This document shows, in pieces, positions 41,739 through 48,004 of a stretch of 48,004 nucleotides of DNA (within the stretch, counting starts at the first letter, position 1; every line of letters starts with the position of its first letter). The notes beneath the pieces are model-generated. The model had not been told where the DNA came from. It was given only the letters and a program-made list of their open reading frames with translations, and did no database searches. The translations under genes were made by a program, and so were the position numbers. This DNA comes from Deltaproteobacteria bacterium (lineage in GTDB: Bacteria; Bdellovibrionota_B; Oligoflexia; Oligoflexales; CAIYRB01): assembly GCA_016874735.1 (NCBI GenBank), contig VGTI01000033.1:1-48004 (forward strand). The letters are read 5' to 3'.

Positions 41739-42920
41739 TCACTCGACGGTTATCATCTTGGCGCTGACGCCAACTGAAAGAGCCATTGTAGCCGCCACCA
41801 ATAATCCCACCACGGGAAATGCCGCCATGCCTTTATGGCCGCTAAGGATCACCCCGCCGGCGTAGGCAGCGCCACTAGCAGCAAGCTGCTGGACGGCTGC
41901 TACCAAAGTCATGAAGCTGCCCCTTTTTCTGGCGATCACACTACGGCTAATAAGGTCCATAGAGGGGGTCATTCGGCCGATACCGATGGCTGCCATGACA
42001 GTGTTTAGTGTGATAACCGTAAGTAGCGTCGCCGTCTCTAAGTGGGTGAACCAGGTCACAAAGAACGTAGATAGTACGGAGCAGATGATGAAAACTTTTT
42101 TGGCTCCGAAAAGGTCCGACAATCGACCCATCAAGGGAGCCGCGATCATGGTCGCTAAACCCTGTACTAGATAAATTTGTGGTAGGCGCGACTCGTCGAT
42201 CCCTAAAATCTGAACTATAAATTGGCTGATAAACGGAAACATACCGAATACGCTCATCATAGAGATTATGAGCATCCATGCGGTCCAGGTCGTAGGACTT
42301 TTCATCAGATTAGCGAATTCACTAGCTATCGAAGACTTGTCGTCAGTGCCGATATGCCCATCGAGTTTAGGTACGCGCCACATGACTAAGCCCAAGTTGA
42401 CGAGGCTGAATCCGGCAATCGCGAAAAAGGTCGCCTGCCAACCGTACTTGTTGGCGATAGCAAGTCCAAGCGGCACGCCGACTACTGAGGAAACGGCAAA
42501 AGCTGCCATGATCGTACCGGTTGCTCGCCCGCGGTGGTCTGCCGGTACGATGTCGCCGACGATCGCGAGTATGATGGATTGCAATAGTCCGCCGAAAAAT
42601 CCAGTGATCACCCTTGCTGCAAGCAGTAGTTCGAAATTTGTACTAGCTGCGCACATGAACGTGCCTAAAACCAGTCCACTGTAGATGAGAACTAGAACTT
42701 TCTTGCGGTCAAAGCGATCCATAACGAATGCGGCCAGTAAGCAGCTCAAAGCCGCACTCAAAGTGTAAACAGAGACCAACCAAGAAAAGCTCTGGGTGCT
42801 GATACCAAGTGCCCGCGTCAACATAGGACCAAGTGGCATGAGAATTACAAAATCAAGAACATGCGACAGTTGTACGCCTGCCAGTAGTAAGACCGGAATC
42901 GAATATATTGGACGTGCCAA
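41739..42920 (-). CDS. MFS drug-type efflux transporter
   Basis: A 393-residue major-facilitator protein with about 12 membrane segments. The loop 2-3 motif is DRFDRKKVLVL, and ADHRGRATGTIMAAFAVSSVVGVPLG is the motif C region of proton-coupled exporters (AraJ/NepI-like). The start is a TTG 6 bases after GAGG and only 3 bases from the glycosyltransferase stop, so the two are co-translated. Likely exports the glycosylated product or a toxic small molecule; substrate not predictable. Confidence 0.9.
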   Translation of the reverse strand: MARPIYSIPVLLLAGVQLSHVLDFVILMPLGPMLTRALGISTQSFSWLVSVYTLSAALSCLLAAFVMDRFDRKKVLVLIYSGLVLGTFMCAASTNFELLLAARVITGFFGGLLQSIILAIVGDIVPADHRGRATGTIMAAFAVSSVVGVPLGLAIANKYGWQATFFAIAGFSLVNLGLVMWRVPKLDGHIGTDDKSSIASEFANLMKSPTTWTAWMLIISMMSVFGMFPFISQFIVQILGIDESRLPQIYLVQGLATMIAAPLMGRLSDLFGAKKVFIICSVLSTFFVTWFTHLETATLLTVITLNTVMAAIGIGRMTPSMDLISRSVIARKRGSFMTLVAAVQQLAASGAAYAGGVILSGHKGMAAFPVVGLLVAATMALSVGVSAKMITVE

Positions 42921-42923
42921 TTC

Positions 42924-44195
42924 TCACCTCTCTACGTCTTGTTCATCCAGTTGACTCGTGTCACCTTTCGTGACGCTGGGCCTGGCGATCATCAGTTCGA
43001 CAAGTTTGAGTACAGCCCGCGGACCGCCGGCGGCATGGATAGCTTCTGACATGGCGGTGACTTTGGCGGCTATTTCTTTCGATTCATAGACCGTGGCAAC
43101 GGCCTCAGCCAAGGCGGGAGTAGTCAACTTAGGGCGGTCAAGTTTCATACCAAGGCCCATCTTTACTACGTTGTCGGCGGTGATCATTTGCTCCTCAATT
43201 TGCGGGATGACTACGAGAGGCACCTCGTAACTGAGCGCTTCCATAGTTGAGTTCATGCCGCCGTGGGAGATAAACAAGGCGGCGTGCTGCAGGAGAGCAA
43301 CTTGAGGAATATGCGGATAAATTGCAACATTTCTTGGGATAGGTCCAAGGTCGCTAGCTTTCAACTGACGGCCAATGCTCATCACAACGCGCCAATCCGT
43401 ATCTCGAAATGCGGCAATGACGCTTTGGTAAAATTCGGGCCATTCGTGAAACAGAGACCCAAGAGACACTACAAGGACCGGTCCGTCTCCCTGAGGAATC
43501 AGTTCGCTAGCTTCATGAGGCGATACCGGCAAAAAGCATGGGCCTACGAAGTGAAAGCGCTCGTCAAATGTGTCACCGTGAGGTTGCAGAGCTCGTGGCA
43601 AGAAAACTAAGTTGTGATCCGCAATGGTGTTCAAGGACTTGGCTAAACTCAGTGATTTGAGTCCCCAAGCGGTGCACTTAGTATCGATGATTTGCTGCGC
43701 TGCATTGAGAGCATCGAGGGTCATTGGTTCGCGTTTAGCAAAGGATGCAGCCATCAGGTCGTAATGTTCGTTAGAAGCATAAGTCGTATAGAATTTAATT
43801 TGAGGTACTTTAAGATTGTCGGCGATGATGCGGCCAGCAAGTGAGACAAAATCGACAATCATCAGGTCGGGTTTTAAATGTTCTAATTCTCGGTAGAGAC
43901 TGTCAAAAGTTGCACTAAACTCGTCGAGCCCCCTTTTCAAAGGAGCGAGCTCTTTGGGCGCTGCCGTCCCAGAGGTATCAGCAACGGCCTGTATCTGGGC
44001 TGTTGCGGCAATTGCTTTGCCGATGACGCTCGGGTAGGCGTGAAAGGTTACACCGGTGGGCAAGACGGATTCTCTAAACTCTTCGGAAGAGAAGAAATGC
44101 ACATCGTGTCCGGCTCGACGTAGTTCGGCAACCAACCCGAGGGTGGGGTTCACGTGGCCGTGCATGTCTATATTAATCAAGGCAATCTTGGCCAT
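42924..44195 (-). CDS. MGT-family UDP-glycosyltransferase
   Basis: A GT-B glycosyltransferase of family GT1. The start at 44195 (MAKIALINIDMHGHVNPTLG) matches the family; the frame is open to 44489, but the extra 98 residues are not similar to it. The donor-binding region reads VVSLGSLFHEWPEFY, HIPQVALLQHAALFISHGGMNSTMEALSYEVPLVVIPQ and EEQMITADNV. Known relatives glycosylate macrolides, flavonoids or carotenoids. Operon with the MFS exporter and SGNH hydrolase. 423 residues, normal length. Confidence 0.92.
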   Translation of the reverse strand: MAKIALINIDMHGHVNPTLGLVAELRRAGHDVHFFSSEEFRESVLPTGVTFHAYPSVIGKAIAATAQIQAVADTSGTAAPKELAPLKRGLDEFSATFDSLYRELEHLKPDLMIVDFVSLAGRIIADNLKVPQIKFYTTYASNEHYDLMAASFAKREPMTLDALNAAQQIIDTKCTAWGLKSLSLAKSLNTIADHNLVFLPRALQPHGDTFDERFHFVGPCFLPVSPHEASELIPQGDGPVLVVSLGSLFHEWPEFYQSVIAAFRDTDWRVVMSIGRQLKASDLGPIPRNVAIYPHIPQVALLQHAALFISHGGMNSTMEALSYEVPLVVIPQIEEQMITADNVVKMGLGMKLDRPKLTTPALAEAVATVYESKEIAAKVTAMSEAIHAAGGPRAVLKLVELMIARPSVTKGDTSQLDEQDVER

Positions 44196-44327
44196 GTCCA
44201 GGACCTTTCCCAGTGCAGGTGTGAAAATGCAAGTAGGTGGGGGGGACACTTGTTTCACAACCTTAGCACTAATGGCGCAGGGTAGCGTTGATCTTTTGTT
44301 TATAAAGTAATGAATTCTTACCCGAAC

Positions 44328-44366
44328 GCAGTAGCGGCCGATGGACGTAAGTCCACCGGCCACTGC
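44328..44366 (-). terminator. Long hairpin after the proline-rich protein gene
   Basis: GCAGT...TGGAC-GTAA-GTCCA...CACTGC forms about 14-16 pairs with two mismatches and a GTAA loop, 24 bases after the stop at 44390. No U tract follows, so it may be a Rho-linked 3' stem. Confidence 0.45.
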
Positions 44367-44389
44367 TCTGAAACTGACGATGATACGAA

Positions 44390-45094
44390 TCAGTAGGGGA
44401 CGCGGCATGAGCCGTTGGGTCCACCCAATTCCGGTTGGTAGCCCCATCCGTTGCCGTTGTTGCTCCCATTTGTACAGTATGGATAACACTGGTGGGAATA
44501 TGGGTCACACCATGTCCCCGGGTTTGGGCCTGGGTTGGGGTAAGGCTGCGGGTAAGGCTGCGGGTAAGGCTGCGGGTAAGGCTGCGGGTAAGGCTGCGGG
44601 TAAGGCTGCGGGTAAGGCTGCGGATAGGGTGCCGGGATTGGCACTGGTACCGGAATTGGCACCGGTCCAGGTCCCGGCCAGGGACGTGGTCCTGGGTACG
44701 GGCCAGGCCCTGGGTAAGGTCCTGGGCGTGGTCCTGGATAGGGGCCGGGGCGCGGGCCGGGATAGGGACCCGGGCGTGGACCAGGGCGAGGACCTGGGCC
44801 AGGGTGAAATCCACCTCCGGGAACACCACCACGATGGAACTCGAATGTCTGACCTTCAGATTCCTGGCTCTCTTTACTTAGGCACAGGCTCTGGTCTTCG
44901 TCGTAGATGCAGGCGTCTTGGGCTTCGCACAAATCCTGCTCCTCAATGAAGTCGCAGGCCAGGGCGTCGTCGTTGTGGATTTCCTCTTCACTGATCTCTG
45001 TTGCGTCGTCGTCATCGGCCGCCAACACTGGGCTAGCAAGCGACATCATCGCGAGCAACCAGGGTGCGACGACTGCCGTCAGCATCCGCTTCAT
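44390..45094 (-). CDS. Secreted acidic, proline-rich repeat protein
   Basis: A 234-residue protein with a signal peptide cleaved near VLAADDDD. The start at 45094 has GGGGAG 7 bases upstream. An acidic Cys-containing segment (CDFIEEQDLCEAQDACIYDE) is followed by PGPRPGPYPG repeats, PVPIPVPVPIPAP and seven PYPQ units, then a Cys-rich tail (WCDPYSHQCYPYC). It is probably an extended wall- or surface-associated protein. No family assigned; the acidic Cys motif resembles short EF-like or disulfide loops only loosely. Confidence 0.8.
   Translation of the reverse strand: MKRMLTAVVAPWLLAMMSLASPVLAADDDDATEISEEEIHNDDALACDFIEEQDLCEAQDACIYDEDQSLCLSKESQESEGQTFEFHRGGVPGGGFHPGPGPRPGPRPGPYPGPRPGPYPGPRPGPYPGPGPYPGPRPWPGPGPVPIPVPVPIPAPYPQPYPQPYPQPYPQPYPQPYPQPYPQPYPNPGPNPGTWCDPYSHQCYPYCTNGSNNGNGWGYQPELGGPNGSCRVPY
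44544..44627 (+). repeat. Seven tandem copies of a 12-bp unit
   Basis: Unit GGCTGCGGGTAA, with the last copy diverged (GGCTGCGGATAG). It encodes the PYPQ repeats on the minus strand and is a likely site of slippage and length variation. Confidence 0.95.
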
Positions 45095-45281
45095 GCTTTT
45101 TCTCCCCATTCAAAAATGTTTGTTAACTACCGTACTCCCCGAGTAGTCCCTCGTGGTTAACTATGGCACCATAGGTTACACCGAGGATCTCCGGATCATC
45201 ATTATGCGAATTGAAATAAAATACAAGTTCCGTCAATTTGACATAACATGCTGGAATGAAATGGTTAAATGAGGCCTGACG

Positions 45282-46523
45282 ATGTTGTACGGCGCATTGG
45301 CGCAGGTTTTACTTCGATGCTTTACCGTCGTGGTTGCCCTGGGGGTTGCCGGTGACCTTTTTGCGGCTCGCTACCAAATAAAGCTGGCGGCTCGTATGGC
45401 TGCCATTGGCTCAAGGCATGGCAGTTTTGCAATTGAAGAGGGTTTATATCCCTCTTTTCATCCAGTCGTCCTGAACGACGCAGGAGACATAGCCCAGCCT
45501 ATGCTTACAGGTCCGCATGGTAAAGCGGCTCTGTGGGTGCGAGGACACGATTGGTTATCGGGCCGGGTTGTTTTTGAGGTCGATGATACAGATCAGCTCA
45601 TCACAGAGGTCGTGAACGACGGGAAAGAAGGAGTCCTTTTCACCGTGATGGATGAGGCGGCTGCGCTCGGTGTCTATCGTTACAGCTACGCGAATGATCA
45701 GGTTACCTTAGTGACGGCACAGCCGCTCGGTGTCAGGGCATTTCGTAGCTTAGAATCTCTCGGTAACGGCGCTTTTGGATCGAAATTATCTTTTGGCGCT
45801 TCTGACCAACAATTAGGTGTATATCAGAGCGGATCTTGGCATTGGCTCGCTGCGACTATGAGTGTCGATCGGTTAAGTCCTTTTTACTTTTTCTACGGGG
45901 TTCATTTTGTTGAGAAGGACCAGGCTATCGTTCACGCAATGCATTCCCCTCGATCGGGTGATTCAGCAATTTATCGACTACGGTCTGGTGCTCCTCCTGA
46001 GTCTTTGCTGCAGCAGTCGTTCTCCGGGGGTGGGGCGGTTAACGGCGCTTTAGCACCATGGATTCATGGCAACGCCCGTGGCGAGCTTTTATTCGCCTAT
46101 TACGGTGCCCAGGGGGGCCTCGCTTGGCGTCTCTTGACGGTGCATAATCAGATTACGCCGATTGTTCCGTCCGCATTTGATGGAGTTGCAGAATTGTTCC
46201 CAGCGGCAATTAATGATGACGGCCTGGTGGTATTAAGAGCAGTAGCGAGAGGTCTCAGGGGCGTTTACCTAAGCGAAGACGACGCGTTCATCAAGATTAT
46301 TGGTAGCGGGGATACAGTCATGTCTGACCTTGGGCCCGCTGTGGTTGGTCGGCCAATGGGGGCGAGCGCCAACTTCAATCACAGCCCGAGTATCAATGGA
46401 CAGGGTGATATCGCATTCACATGTGACCTTGTTCTTCCTGCCTCTCCCCTGCAAAGCGTTGGACTAGCAGACTTCGGTGAGGGTATCGGTATCGGTATTT
46501 TCGTGGCGCACCGGCTGGATTAG
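45282..46523 (+). CDS. Exported repeat protein of unknown function
   Basis: A 413-residue protein with an N-terminal hydrophobic signal (VVVALGVAGDLFAAR). It has recurrent blades of the type NDAGDIAQPML, NDGKEGVLFTV, INDDGLVVLRAV and INGQGDIAFTCDL, each with N-D/G-x-G followed by beta strands, and phrases like IIGSGDTV. This resembles the propeller-like repeat proteins with choice-of-anchor or DUF7453-type repeats; enzymatic function not visible. GAGG lies 7 bases before the ATG. A TTGACA hexamer at 45238 is a possible -35 box. Confidence 0.75.
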   Translation: MLYGALAQVLLRCFTVVVALGVAGDLFAARYQIKLAARMAAIGSRHGSFAIEEGLYPSFHPVVLNDAGDIAQPMLTGPHGKAALWVRGHDWLSGRVVFEVDDTDQLITEVVNDGKEGVLFTVMDEAAALGVYRYSYANDQVTLVTAQPLGVRAFRSLESLGNGAFGSKLSFGASDQQLGVYQSGSWHWLAATMSVDRLSPFYFFYGVHFVEKDQAIVHAMHSPRSGDSAIYRLRSGAPPESLLQQSFSGGGAVNGALAPWIHGNARGELLFAYYGAQGGLAWRLLTVHNQITPIVPSAFDGVAELFPAAINDDGLVVLRAVARGLRGVYLSEDDAFIKIIGSGDTVMSDLGPAVVGRPMGASANFNHSPSINGQGDIAFTCDLVLPASPLQSVGLADFGEGIGIGIFVAHRLD

Positions 46524-46692
46524 AAATCTCTAGCCGGATGGGCAAATTTCTCTTATAATTTGGAAAAAGAGCAACCTTAGCGACCGTGATCCGAGCGGAG
46601 GTCCGATAGTTTAACGGTGGTCCTGGACTACTGTAACACTGACGGAGATCATTCACGTGCGGCAGCATGGTCGGCGACATCTGGAGCATTGG

Positions 46693-47745
46693 ATGCTTTC
46701 ATGCGCTCGCTGGGCCGTCTTTCGTTTTTGCTTGGTTGTCTTGACAGGATTTTTGGCTACACCGTGCTGGGCTTGGACGCTTCAGCCCGTAGTCGTGCCA
46801 CTTGATTGTGCTGATCGCATGCCTAGCGCCAATTTTCAGGTATCAACCGACTATAAAGTTGACAATGCGCTGCTAGCTACCTTGGCAAGTTATGTGGTGG
46901 AGAAGCGTAGCAAAGAACTCATTGAGGAGCAGTTTACGGCCTGGCAATTTCGCGATGTTCTGTATCTCGGTCAACCACGTCAGGGGTTTTACGGAATTGT
47001 GGCAGAAATGGATGACTTTCGGTTAGTCGCCTTTCGCGGTACCACAAGTTTTGAGGAGGCCATCAAGGACTCGCTTTTCAACCAAGTGTCCTATGCACCG
47101 ATAGGCCTTGCTGGCGCCGGACATTTTGGGATGAGGCGCCATTTCGAGAAGCTGCAAGGCCTAGTCATGCAGCCGCTACTCGAGCGCATAGAAAAGGATC
47201 CAAAACCACTATATCTCGTAGGACACAGCCTCGGCGGAGCGATGGCTCTTATGTACGGTATGCGTCTAAAACTTATGGGCCAGGAAGTGGCAGGGATTTA
47301 TACTTCTGGGCAGCCGCGCGTCGGCAACGAAGATTTTTATAATCAGGCCAGAGAACTCGTTGGCAGTCGTTACTTCCGTCTTGAGCATGTCAATGATATC
47401 ACCCCTCGGGTACCACCTAGCCGTGATGTTGCAGCTATTTTTGCGCGCGTGATCCCATGGGACGTCCCACCGCTACAAGCTCAGCTGGAAGGGCTAGTCA
47501 AGAGACTCAACTATCATCGCCCCGACGGATTTTTGATGTTACTGAACGATGAGAGTCCTCCACCCGATGAATCTGCTGTCGGACTAGACGAGATTTTTTG
47601 GGCTTCTCTCGACGGGGCGCTGCAAGGTGCTCGGTCAATTCATGACGTTTCGATGAGGCTAAGTGAGCGTCTGGTCGAGCATCCAGGAATGCGCTATGTG
47701 TGTAACTTAGTCGATGCCATGCGTGGGGGGGGCCTTAACAACTGA
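46693..47745 (+). CDS. Secreted class 3 lipase
   Basis: A 350-residue exported lipase. I choose the ATG at 46693, which has GGAG 6 bases upstream and gives a signal peptide (WAVFRFCLVVLTGFLATPCWA); a GTG at 46657 would add a charged leader. Residues 111-116 (LVAFRGT) form the oxyanion strand, GHSLGGA holds nucleophile Ser179, and HVNDITPRVPP has the likely catalytic Asp. The His is probably in YHRPDGF. Class 3 lipases cleave acylglycerols. 3' to the repeat protein on the same strand, 169 bases apart. Confidence 0.9.
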   Translation: MLSCARWAVFRFCLVVLTGFLATPCWAWTLQPVVVPLDCADRMPSANFQVSTDYKVDNALLATLASYVVEKRSKELIEEQFTAWQFRDVLYLGQPRQGFYGIVAEMDDFRLVAFRGTTSFEEAIKDSLFNQVSYAPIGLAGAGHFGMRRHFEKLQGLVMQPLLERIEKDPKPLYLVGHSLGGAMALMYGMRLKLMGQEVAGIYTSGQPRVGNEDFYNQARELVGSRYFRLEHVNDITPRVPPSRDVAAIFARVIPWDVPPLQAQLEGLVKRLNYHRPDGFLMLLNDESPPPDESAVGLDEIFWASLDGALQGARSIHDVSMRLSERLVEHPGMRYVCNLVDAMRGGGLNN

Positions 47746-47858
47746 TCCATTTAACTGTTGGTGAGAGATACATAAGTCATCGTGCGCAAGGCTCATGTCA
47801 CTTCTCTATGCGGATGAGTTGAAGCATAACTCGCTCTTCAAAGTAGGGAGAGAGAATT

Positions 47859-48004
47859 GTGCCTTCCAAGACCGCAGTACGTCCAGCTTGTCCCATTTGT
47901 CCCAAAGATTATCGCTCGGTAATCAAATATGGATTTTTTAAACGCGAAACGGGGCATATGCCACGGATTCAGCGTTATCGCTGCAAACTTTGCCGCTCTG
48001 CATT
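47859..48004 (+). CDS. Zinc-ribbon protein, N-terminal part only, possible transposase
   Basis: A frame opening with a GTG at 47859 after GGGAGAGAG and running off the right edge, 48 codons visible. Two C-x2-C pairs (ACPICPK and RCKLCR) enclose YRSVIKYGFFKRETGHMPR. This is the layout of the zinc ribbon at the start of IS1/IS1595-type transposases and of some DNA-binding proteins. No inverted repeat was found near it, so whether it belongs to a mobile element is open. Confidence 0.6.
   Translation, partial: MPSKTAVRPACPICPKDYRSVIKYGFFKRETGHMPRIQRYRCKLCRSA

Noticed and set aside
44196-44489. 98-residue extension of the glycosyltransferase
   Set aside because: The family starts at MAKIALINIDMHGH; the extra part is not similar and crosses the hairpin at 44328-44366 and the end of the next gene.
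44544-44627. Possible CRISPR array
   Set aside because: Units are 12 bp, directly adjacent and without spacers, inside a coding region.
44341-44949. Plus-strand frame of Gly/Lys/Ala repeats opposite the proline-rich protein
   Set aside because: Pure by-product of the 12-bp repeat; the minus-strand protein has a signal peptide, ribosome binding site and cysteines.

Overview
The window is chromosomal DNA of a Gram-negative bacterium, mid-GC (roughly 50 percent by eye), densely coded on both strands. Many lipoprotein signal peptides, secreted c-type cytochromes, an MlaE-type permease, SpoIIE-type phosphatases and many two-component proteins suggest a free-living proteobacterium-like lineage. 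My best guess is the Oligoflexia/Bdellovibrionota, but this is inferred from gene style and not from any marker gene. No rRNA, tRNA, CRISPR array or complete insertion sequence was seen.

Layout. 0-2.7 kb: a gene running in from the left edge and three small lipoproteins, one with a duplicated cysteine module. 2.9-7 kb: histidine degradation (hutG-hutU, divergent hutI; hutH is absent). 6.9-10.5 kb: an HHxxxDG acyltransferase and a divergent HSL-type esterase sharing a repeat-rich promoter region, then an SDR oxidoreductase. 10.5-19 kb: housekeeping genes (spermidine-synthase-like protein, a small DUF5522-type protein, a KamA-like radical SAM aminomutase, Maf, Nth, a 2Fe-2S ferredoxin, acireductone dioxygenase, leucyl aminopeptidase, aldose epimerase, tRNA-dihydrouridine synthase). 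19-22.4 kb: an orphan MlaE permease, a FliG-like/transmembrane/beta-domain protein, a small coiled-coil membrane protein and a small winged-helix-like protein.

22.4-28.9 kb is a signalling and redox island. An AraC-type regulator is followed by two exported c-type cytochromes, a sigma54 response regulator and a histidine-kinase-like protein whose phosphoacceptor His is replaced by Asp. Divergent from these is an intact PAS-histidine kinase with an Rcp1-type response regulator. 28.9-37.6 kb: a CAP-domain lipoprotein, then the branched-chain amino acid operon ilvE-ilvB-ilvN-ilvC-ilvD, with ilvA upstream. The operon is preceded by an unannotated Ile-rich leader peptide, an intrinsic terminator and a possible antiterminator pairing, that is, a classical attenuator.

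37.7-40.4 kb: two overlapping paralogous membrane SpoIIE-family proteins, one apparently active and one degenerate. 40.6-44.2 kb: a likely operon of MGT-family glycosyltransferase, MFS exporter and secreted SGNH hydrolase. 44.4-48 kb: a proline-rich secreted repeat protein, a secreted repeat protein of unknown role, a secreted class 3 lipase, and the start of a zinc-ribbon protein cut by the right edge. The strongest candidates for new biology are the His-less kinase/sigma54/cytochrome island, the phosphatase/pseudophosphatase pair and the FliG-like membrane protein; the ilv attenuator is the clearest regulatory find.
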